64,000 nt of DNA, from NCBI RefSeq assembly GCF_002272795.1, contig NZ_MLAT01000007.1, forward strand, positions 24,365 through 88,364, read 5' to 3'. The notes beneath the pieces are model-generated. The model did not search any database and was not told where the DNA came from. It saw only the letters and a list, made by a program, of their open reading frames with translations. Both the position numbers and the translations under genes were made by a program. Positions 9,404-18,600 of the stretch are shown piece after piece; the first letter of the stretch is position 1, and the number at the start of each line of letters is the position of its first letter. This DNA comes from Helicobacter sp. 13S00482-2 (GTDB lineage: Bacteria > Campylobacterota > Campylobacteria > Campylobacterales > Helicobacteraceae).

Positions 9404-9994
9404 ATGAAGTATTTTTACTCCATATTAATAGGGTTTTTTTTGATAGCTTGTGGAGATCATTCACACAAAAATCAAATCACTTATAAATTCACCGATCAAG
9501 AAGGTAGGAGTATGAAAATTATGAGTGATTTTGAGACCTTTGACATCTTTAATGATATTCCAAAACCTCAAGATATTGAGAAAACGACCCTTATAATGTT
9601 TTTAGATCTTAACTCTGAAGATTCTAAAAACTATATCGTTAGCATGAATCACCTGAGAACTTCATTTCCTAAAGTTTATATAGCCACAATACTAACTCAG
9701 AAATATCCCAAAACAGAGATTGAAGAATATGTTCAAGCAAATAAAGTCTCTTTTCCCGTGCTAAATCCAGCGGATAATAAAAATTTACTCAATGATTTTT
9801 TCAAAAAAATAAATGAATCTGAAGAAAAAACAGACCCAGCAGATAAAGCTCAAGCAGATCAAATGACTTCATCTGTAAAACTTCCCTTCTTTGTGATGTA
9901 TGACAGACATGGAAAAAAATACCAAACCTACAGTGGAGTCATTCCTGAGGAAATGTTTGATCACGATATTGATTATTTATCTAAAAAACATTAA
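9404..9994 (+). CDS. Thioredoxin-fold lipoprotein without a CXXC motif
   Basis: A 196-residue lipoprotein with lipobox LIACGD (Cys at about residue 16). The body resembles a TlpA/thioredoxin-like fold: a strand [10 protein letters not shown] where the CXXC would follow, and a later [19 protein letters not shown] that looks like the cis-proline strand pair. The CXXC is absent, so a redox role is unlikely and a chaperone or binding role is more plausible. The ATG at 9404 has AAAGG 8 bases upstream and is preferred over the TTG at 9398, which would sit too close to it. The gene is 17 bases before ftsY and probably shares its transcript. Confidence 0.7.
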   Translation: MKYFYSILIGFFLIACGDHSHKNQITYKFTDQEGRSMKIMSDFETFDIFNDIPKPQDIEKTTLIMFLDLNSEDSKNYIVSMNHLRTSFPKVYIATILTQKYPKTEIEEYVQANKVSFPVLNPADNKNLLNDFFKKINESEEKTDPADKAQADQMTSSVKLPFFVMYDRHGKKYQTYSGVIPEEMFDHDIDYLSKKH

Positions 9995-10011
9995 AAATAA
10001 AAGCGAGTGCA

Positions 10012-10881
10012 ATGTTAAAAATATTCAAAAAAACTGCTCAAAATATCTCCTCCATAATGGGCAGAAAAACTAAAAATATATCAAAAGATGAGCTAGAAAA
10101 TATCCTCATAGAAGCAGATATTCAATATGATATCATTGATTCTATGCTAGAACATCTACCAGAAATTATCAATAAAAATCAACTTGAAGTTGCCTTAGAT
10201 AGATTCTTTAGAGGAGAAAGTTATTATGACAAAGTAACACTCAAACCCATTGAAACTAAACCTCTTGTAGAGCTCATTATTGGAGTAAATGGAGCGGGAA
10301 AAACAACCACTATTGGAAAGTTGGCAAAACTCTACAAATCTCAAGGAAAAAAAGTTCTTTTAGGGGCAGGAGATACTTTTAGAGCAGCTGCAAACGAACA
10401 ACTTAAATTATGGAGTGAAAAAGTTGGTGTTAGTATCATCAGTGCACAAAATGGAGCCGATCCAAGTGCATTGGCATATGATAGCATTCAAGCTGGATTA
10501 GCAAGGAATATGGATAACATTATTATTGATACCGCAGGAAGATTACACAATCAAACTAACCTAAAAAATGAACTGGTAAAAATCTCTCGTACCTGTTCTA
10601 AGGCACTCAATGGAGAAGCGTTTCGTAAAATACTCATCTTAGATGGCACACAAGGAAGCTCTGCACTCTCTCAAGCAAAAATATTCCATCAAATGCTTGA
10701 AATTGATGGAATTATCATTACAAAATTGGACGGAACTAGTAAGGGTGGAGCAATTTTAAGTATTTTATATGAACTCAAACTACCCATTATGTTTTTAGGA
10801 ATGGGAGAAAAAGAAGATGATCTGGTTTTATTTGATGAAAAAGCATATATTCAGAGTATCCTTGAATCTATTTTTGAGTAG
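10012..10881 (+). CDS. ftsY: Signal recognition particle receptor FtsY
   Basis: A 289-residue SRP GTPase that receives SRP-ribosome complexes at the membrane. A short N domain (about 1-80) precedes the G domain with G1 [15 protein letters not shown] (about 91-105), the [11 protein letters not shown] loop, G3 IIDTAGRLH and G4 [11 protein letters not shown]. It lacks the long acidic N-terminal A domain of E. coli FtsY, as is usual in this phylum. radA begins 3 bases after its stop, indicating an operon. Confidence 0.96.
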   Translation: MLKIFKKTAQNISSIMGRKTKNISKDELENILIEADIQYDIIDSMLEHLPEIINKNQLEVALDRFFRGESYYDKVTLKPIETKPLVELIIGVNGAGKTTTIGKLAKLYKSQGKKVLLGAGDTFRAAANEQLKLWSEKVGVSIISAQNGADPSALAYDSIQAGLARNMDNIIIDTAGRLHNQTNLKNELVKISRTCSKALNGEAFRKILILDGTQGSSALSQAKIFHQMLEIDGIIITKLDGTSKGGAILSILYELKLPIMFLGMGEKEDDLVLFDEKAYIQSILESIFE

Positions 10882-10884
10882 CAT

Positions 10885-12231
10885 ATGGCAAAAAAATCTT
10901 TAAATCTTTTTGAATGCCAACATTGTGGCTTTCAAAGCACAAAATGGATGGGCAAGTGCAGCAATTGTGGTGCGTGGGAAAGCCTTGTTGAACTCACTCC
11001 TTCACAAATTCAAAGCATCAAAGAAACAAATACTATGCTTTCAAACACCTCCGCCACCTCTATCACTTCCATAGAATACGAAAATGTTGTGAAATTTTCT
11101 TCTTCGCAAGAAGAACTTGATATTGTTTTGGGAGGAGGAATTGTACCAGGTGGACTTTATCTTGTTGGTGGGAGTCCAGGTGTAGGAAAATCCACACTCT
11201 TACTAAAGGTTGCAGGAGGACTTGCAAAAAATGGGAAAAAAGTTTTATATGTTAGTGGAGAAGAAAGTGCAGGACAAATAAAACTTCGCGCACAAAGACT
11301 TGATTGTGTAGAAGAAAATCTTTATTTGCTAAATGAGATTGATTTGAATTCCATCAAATCCAACCTTGTTACAAAAGAGTATCCTGTCTGTGTGATTGAT
11401 TCAATTCAGACGATCTATTCTCCTCAAATCACTTCCGCACCTGGCTCCATCTCTCAAGTTAGAGAAATAACATTTGAATTAATGCGATTAGCAAAGCAAT
11501 ACAATATAGCAATTTTCATTATTGGGCATATTACCAAAGAAGGCTCTATAGCTGGTCCTAGAGTACTTGAACATATGGTTGATACAGTCTTGTATTTTGA
11601 GGGAGATCCTAGCAGGGAACTCCGTATGCTTCGAGGATTTAAAAACCGATTTGGCACCACTAGCGAAATTGGAATTTTTGAAATGAAAGCTGAAGGATTG
11701 GTGAGTGCAAAAAATGCCTCCAAACTATTCTTCTCTCAAAGAAAAGCCTCATCTGGAAGTGCAATAACTGTAATATTAGAAGGTTCTCGTGCTATTGTGC
11801 TTGAGATTCAAGCCCTTGTGAGTGAAAGTAGCTTTGCTGTACCTAAACGATCTGCTACTGGTTTTGATAGCAATCGACTCAATATGCTGTTGGCTCTTTT
11901 AGAGAAAAAACTCGAAATTCCATTGAACCATTACGACGTTTTTGTGAATGTTACAGGTGGGATCAAAATTAACGAAACAAGTGCGGATCTAGCACTCATC
12001 GCAAGTGTCATTTCTAGTTTTAAAAATCGCCCATTAAATAATACTACGGTTTTTATGGGAGAGGTGAGTCTAACAGGAGACATACGAGAAATTAGCAATA
12101 TAGACACAAGACTCAAGGAGATGGAAAGTTATGGTTTTAGTAAAGCTATCATTCCAAAAAAACCAAGTACATCTTCAAAAATCAAATGCTATGAAGTAAC
12201 AGAGGTCACAAAACTTCTTGATTGGATGTAA
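10885..12231 (+). CDS. radA: DNA repair protein RadA (Sms)
   Basis: A 448-residue RecA-like helicase that processes branched recombination intermediates. A four-cysteine zinc finger lies at the N-terminus (CQHCGF and CSNCGAW), Walker A is GSPGVGKSTLLLKVAG near residue 94, the RadA signature KNRFGTT is near 252, and a Lon-like C-terminal domain follows. Length is normal for the family. It is the last core gene before the accessory block; a hairpin lies 65 bases downstream. Confidence 0.96.
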   Translation: MAKKSLNLFECQHCGFQSTKWMGKCSNCGAWESLVELTPSQIQSIKETNTMLSNTSATSITSIEYENVVKFSSSQEELDIVLGGGIVPGGLYLVGGSPGVGKSTLLLKVAGGLAKNGKKVLYVSGEESAGQIKLRAQRLDCVEENLYLLNEIDLNSIKSNLVTKEYPVCVIDSIQTIYSPQITSAPGSISQVREITFELMRLAKQYNIAIFIIGHITKEGSIAGPRVLEHMVDTVLYFEGDPSRELRMLRGFKNRFGTTSEIGIFEMKAEGLVSAKNASKLFFSQRKASSGSAITVILEGSRAIVLEIQALVSESSFAVPKRSATGFDSNRLNMLLALLEKKLEIPLNHYDVFVNVTGGIKINETSADLALIASVISSFKNRPLNNTTVFMGEVSLTGDIREISNIDTRLKEMESYGFSKAIIPKKPSTSSKIKCYEVTEVTKLLDWM

Positions 12232-12295
12232 TGTCCTCTGACTTAAAAACAAGGATTAATATACAAAGCAGGATTATCAAAAAAATTGGGGGCGA

Positions 12296-12327
12296 AAAAG
12301 GTTAGAATCATTAGATGCTAACCTTTT
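12296..12327 (+). terminator. Hairpin downstream of radA
   Basis: A perfect 10-base inverted repeat (AAAAGGTTAG and CTAACCTTTT) with a 12-base loop, 65 bases after the radA stop. The right arm ends in four T residues, which would help termination in either direction. Confidence 0.55.
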
Positions 12328-12328
12328 A

Positions 12329-12613
12329 TGAAGTTGAGAGATTGCCCCATTCAGACCTTCTGCCAAGTAATGGAGTTGCCTCAAGGGATGTTCTACCCTC
12401 AAACAATCTTCCTCCTAATAATGCCATATAACAACTAAAGATCAAAACAAACCCCTAGAAACTATCAGTGATTTTGGAATTAACTATCCTGAGTATTATC
12501 ATAAAGGCAAAGAAGCTATCAATAAGCTTTTAGAAACTAAAAGCGGACAGGTACAAGGAGCTTTCCATAAAGAAGGTCTAGGAGATATTGATTTAGTTTG
12601 GGGTAATGAGAAG
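12329..12613 (+). pseudogene. Decayed 5' end of the giant OrfQ-like gene
   Basis: This stretch carries coding remains in the style of the next gene. One frame gives a linker-like peptide (LPHSDLLPSNGVASRDVLPS) that ends at a stop where the intact internal linker reads NNATEQLKNQ. About a dozen bases further on, one base has been lost relative to that linker, and the reading then continues without interruption into the long frame at 12614 (KDQNKPLETISDFG, then GAFHKEGLGDIDLVWG). So the present start at 12614 cuts through a module whose first half is encoded here. A premature stop plus a frameshift indicate that the original N-terminus has been lost. Confidence 0.7.
12482..12610 (+). repeat. 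Module repeat, first copy (related to 13490-13600 and 14150-14260)
   Basis: The stretch coding for YYHKGKEAI...GAFHKEGLGDIDLVWG is nearly base-identical over its last 60 bases to the third copy near 14200-14258, and related to the second near 13490-13600. The linker after it (SKTSEDL..TEQLKNQ) is repeated near 14532-14600. Duplications within one gene explain the three modules. Confidence 0.75.
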
Positions 12614-15600
12614 ATGGGATTAGCCCATATAGTAGATAAACACCCTGAAGTCATAGATAAGATTCCTGAGATTATAGAGAAAGGGGAGATAGTAAAAAGC
12701 CCTCATAGTGCAACAAAAATTATTGATGATGATTTTACGGTTGTGTTTAAAAAGAATATTTTAGGAAAACCTACAGAGAATCATTGGGTATTAACAGCAT
12801 ATGAAGATACACGAGGCGGAAACAAGCGTATTGACTCTGTTTCCCAAAATTTAGAGGAGATTCACTCTAAAACCTCTGAAGATCTTCAAGGTAATAATGC
12901 CACAGAACAACTAAAAAATCAAGACAAACAAATCAAACAAACTAATAGAGATAAAAGCACCAAAGAGAATACAGAAAATGAAGACAGCCTTTTATTAGAA
13001 AATCTACTGAATGCAGATTTAATGAAAGAAAGACTAAGGATTAAAAAAGAAATCATCAAAGATGAAAAAATCACAACCATACAAGAGTTTGAAGATGTCT
13101 TAAAAGAGTCAGGGATAACTAGAATGAAGGAGGCTTTAAAGATAGAAAACTATCTAAAATCCCCTGAAGAAATTTTTAAATATTTTGATCTGAAACATAA
13201 ATTAACTTATCTAGAAAGAGAGCTTGTTTATGATATTGCAGATACTGTAGAGATGAAAAAATTTAAAAAAGATCTTGGAATAGAGCTTGATAAAGAAAAT
13301 TCAAGAGCATATAAATATACCCATGTTTTTTTTAGTGGTAATGAAATCGATAATCTTTTAGAAGAACTCAAATACACATTCCAAGAAGATCATTTTTATA
13401 ATCTAAAAGATGATGAACAAAAAATCATCACTTATCTCAAAAAAACAAAAAAAGCAGGTTTCAAAGATTTACCTCTCCCTACTAATGAAAACTATCCACA
13501 ATATTATCATAAAGGCAAAGAAGCTATAGATAAGATCCTAGAAACAAAACAAGGAAGAGTTGATGGGGCTTTTTATAGAGAAGAAATAGGGGATATTAAT
13601 CTCTCTTCTCATAGCTTAGAAAAAATTAAATACAACTATGGCTTAATGACAATAAATGAACTTCCTGATATTATCAATAATGGAAAACTCTTTAAAAATC
13701 CTAACACTAGTGATCTTTATTTTATTAAAGATGATTATGTATTATTAATGGATAATAAGCATAACATAATTAGCGTACTATCAGACAATGCGTTCTCAAA
13801 ACATTTATACGAAGATTTAGAGCCTATTTCTCCAATTCAAACATCTCAAAAAACGCTATCTTCACTCTCACCAGAACCCAAAGAAGAATCCCTGAACTTG
13901 CAAGAAACTTCTGCTAAACTCCCTCATAGTTTAAAGCCATATTATGATTTACATAAAATCACTCAAACCAAAGAATATCAAAATCAATCTAATAGCCTTG
14001 CCACTCCTTATGCTAAAAAAGACATCACAGTAGAACAAGCCAATAGCTTTCTCAAAAAAGATCCTTTAGTATTAAAACAATATGATAATTGGATCAAAGA
14101 AGAATTAAATGAACCTTTTGGGATCAATTTCACTCAATATGATGGAAGTCCTATTAGGGGAATCTCAGCGATTAAAAGCTTACTCACTTATAAACTTGGA
14201 CAAGTACAAGGAGCTTTCCATAAAGAAGGTCTAGGAGATATTGATTTGGTATGGGGTGAAGTAACTAGTGCAGAAAAACACATAGGTTATGGATTAGCTC
14301 ACATCATAGATAAACACCCTAACATCACGCCTGAAAAATTAGAGAATATTATTACAGAAGGTGAATTCACTATAAGAAACAATGAAGCAGTCAAGATTGA
14401 AAAAGATGGTTACAAAGTTGTTTTAAAAAGCAATTGGAAAGGGGAACCTACAAAGAATAAATGGGTTGTCACAGCGTATGAAAAGGACAAGGAAGCACCA
14501 AGTATATCCTCTGATGCTAATCATATAGAGGAGACTCTCTCTAAAACCTCTGAAGATCTTCCCGCAAATCCTACCACAGAACAGCTAAAAAATCAAGAAC
14601 TTTTACAAACATACAAAGAACTACAAAAGAAATACCCCAATACTAATGACTTCTCCCTGAGTTTTTATAGGGATTATAAAAAACATCAAGCAAAGCTAAA
14701 TGAAGATGATGCGTATGATGCACTCAAAAAACAATACCAAAGCATCTTAGATACTAAAACCTTTGAAGGTAAAAAACTAAAAAAGCAAGGAATACAAAAA
14801 GCTAAATACATCATAAACATGCTTGATGACCCCCAAGTAGAGAAATTTGTTAAATCTATGAATGAAGATATTTTTGATACGCTAGAGCTGCAAAGAAGGA
14901 TCAAGACTTATGAAGAAAAAATAAAACAATATGAACAAAGTCCTACTTATGAACCTGATAAAATTGATTGGTTTAGAGAATTACTTCAAACAGATAAACA
15001 AGCTTATGAACAAAAGATAAGCGAAATCTATGGCAAATCTGCTTTAAAAGAAGAAGAAAATAAGGACTTGATAGCAGAGGCTTTTGCTGAGATAAAACTG
15101 CACGGATATGTTTTAGATACGCTTAAAAAGCTTTTAGAAAAACAAGGCAATAAAGTGACCTTTGAAGGTAACAATACCATCATCTCTCACCCCGTGCAAG
15201 AAATCAATAAAGATCTAGAGCCCTTAGCTATTCCTAGTACTCCTAAAGCCATCATCTCTCCTAATGGATATAAGGAATATGATAGCTTGGGTAATGAGAT
15301 AAAAGAGGTCTTAGTGACTCCTAGTTTTATCTCTAGCACACAAAAAGAAGGCAATCAAACCATCAAAGAAACCTTAGATCTAAGAACCAATGAAAGTATA
15401 AAAGAGGTAGAATTCAAAAACCCTGAAGTCAAGCTCCCTATCAGTTCGCCCTCTAGTTCCTCTGCTCCTAGCTCTTCTCAAATTTCTTCTTTAGAAAGTA
15501 ACTTCAGTATAAATCCTGATAGTGTCATTTCAAAAAGCCCTAAAAAAAGATTTGATGACAATATAGAAGCGATAAGAATCCTTAAAAAGCTACAAGAAGA

Positions 15601-18600
15601 TAAAACCTTGCCCTCTTTAGAAGAAAAAGAGAAACTAAGCCGTTATGTAGGCTGGGGAGGACTAGCTAATAGCTTTAAAGACAATGCCCCTGAAGATACG
15701 CTATTAAGAGAGCTTTTAAGTGAAGAAGAATATGCCAAAGCTAGAAATAGTACCCTCTCTAGCTATTACACCCCTTATTTTGTTGTGGATTCTATGTGGA
15801 AGGCACTACAAAAGATGGGCTTTAGGGGCGGAGAAGTACTAGAACCTTCTGTTGGCGTAGGAAATTTCTTTGGATTGCTCCCTGATAGCTTGAAAAGCAC
15901 AACCAATCTAAAAGGAATAGAACTTGATGATACCACTGCTAAAATCGCTAAATATCTCTACCCCCGTGCAACAATAGATCATATGGGATATGAAGAGGCA
16001 CTTTTACCTAAAAATAATTATGATTTAATCATAGGCAATCCTCCTTATGGAAGCTTTAGCGTTTATGATAAGCATTTTAAAAAAGAAAGTGGCTTTAACA
16101 TACACAACTACTTTATGCTTAAAAATCTCGCTCTTACTAAAGAAGATGGGATTCTAGCACAAATCATCACCACTCATTTTCTAGATACAAAGAACCCTGA
16201 AGTAAGGGAACTCATAGCTAAAGAAGCTGAATTTTTAGGAGCGATAAGATTGCCACAGGGGTCTTTTGAAGATACTCAAGTAGCCACAGATATTGTCTTT
16301 TTCAGAAAACTTAAAAGTGGAGAGAATAGGCCTTCTTCTGAATGGGTGAATCTCAAAAGTATTCCTGATACACAAGGAAAAGAAGATATTCTTATCAATT
16401 CTTATTTTGCAGACAATCCACATTTTATGCTAGGAACTCCTGGAAGATATGGTGGAATGTATGGAGCTGATAGCGTAGGCTTTAAAGCTAATGGCGATAC
16501 AGCATTGCAACTCAAAGAAGCCATAGATAAACTCTCTGAAGGCATTCATATAGACACTCGCCCTGTTATAGCGGGGTTTGAAATCGCACAAAAGATGCTA
16601 GATAATCCTTCATTGAATCTTTCTATCAAAGATGATTTGATACATTCTAGCTATGCTAGATCTGGAAGTATCGCTAGTGGTAAAGATGGAGCGTTTTATC
16701 GAATCAATCAAGAAAAACTAGAGAAAATACCTGATTTAGAGCTTATTGACAAGACACCAGAAGAATTTGATAGATTAACTGATACAGGAAAAAAAGCCAA
16801 ATTAGCACAAATCAAAGAAATCAAAGAAATAATCCCTGCTGTTTCAAAAATCAGAGACACCCTTATGAAGCTAAAACAAATGCAACTTGACCCTTTAGCA
16901 ACTGAAGATAGCATCTTCAATCAAAGAAAAGAACTCAATACCCTCTATGATGATTTTAGAAATAAATTTAACACCTATTTAAGTGATCATAAAATCGCTA
17001 GAGCCTTTGATGGAGATCCTACTTATCCACACATTGCTTCATTAGAAGAAGATTATAAAAAAATAGATGGAAAATACCGTGCTAAAAAAGCAGATATTTT
17101 TACTAAAAGAACGCAATTTCCTTATGTGAGACCCACAAAAGCACACAGTGTTGAAGATGGCATATCCATCTGTTATAATCAAACAGGAAAGCTAGATATT
17201 GATCGTGTTGCTGGGCTATTAGGTAACGATAGTGAATCCATCACAAAAGAGATATTAGATAAGAATCTAGCTTTTAAAGATGCACAAGGAAATATTATCT
17301 ATGCCCCTGAGTTTTTAAGTGGAAATATTGCTGTAAAAATAAAAAACTTTGAAGGAAAAGAACTTGATAGCTATCAAGCAAAAGCATTAGATGCCTTGCA
17401 AAAAGCATTGCCAAAAAAGGTAGAGATAGAAGGAATTGGAATTAATATGGGGGCGAACTATATCCCTATAGAAATCTATGAAGATTTTGCAAAGCAATTT
17501 TTAGGAGGAAATCACAAGGGCGTGAGTTATCAAGAACTCACTGATGAATTCATCGTGAATTTCAAAAGTTCTATTGAAGCAGATAAAACCTTTGGGGTAG
17601 AAGGGAAATTTAAACACATCAGTGCCTCTGATGTGTTTGAAATAGCATTAAATGATAAAAAAATCAATATGGGGAAAAAAGAAGGAGATTTATTTTACCC
17701 TGATTCACAAGGGCAACAGGCCTTAGATCAACAAGTAGGAGCACTCAAAGAAGCTTTTAAGAATTTTATTTATGAAGATTATAAAAGGGCTGAGAGTGTC
17801 GAGAATATTTATAATGATATTTTTAATAGCACTAAACTTAGAAACTTTGATGGAGATTTTTTGAAACTAGAAGGTTCTAGCGATCTGATAGATTTGCGTC
17901 CTCACCAAAAAAATGCAATCTATCGCATCATAAGCTCTCCTAGTACGCTTTTAGATCACACTGTTGGTACAGGGAAGACCTATACGATGGTAGGAAGCGT
18001 GATGGAACTAAGAAGATTAGGACTAGCACAAAAACCTCTCATCGTCGTGCCCAATCACATCGTGAATCAATTTGGGTCAGAGTTTGCTAGGCTTTATCCT
18101 AATGCAAATATCCTAGCCACTAGAAAATTTGATAAAAAGAGCAGACAAAGAACTATTTCTGCTATCACCACAGGAGATTGGGACGCTATCATTATAGGGC
18201 ATAGCAACTTTGAAATGCTTCCTATGAGCAAACAATCTGAGCTAAATTTTATGAGCGAACAAATCGGTATTTTTGAAGAAGCCATAAAAGAATTTGATAA
18301 GGTCAATCCACTTTCTATAAAAAAACTCGAACAAGCCCTTGCTTCAAAAAGAAAAAAATTTCAAGAGCTAATGGATAGCAAAAAAGATGAAACCATCACG
18401 TTTGAAGAATTAGGCATTGATGCTTTATTTTTAGATGAAGCACACGAATTTAAAAACTTAGAGTTTTTTTCTAAGCAAAACATCTCAGGATTAGGCAATC
18501 AAAAAGGCTCAAAAAAAGCCTTTGATCTCTTTATGAAAACTCGCTATTTGCAAGACAACAATAAAAAAATAGTCTTTGCTACAGGAACGCCTATCAGCAA

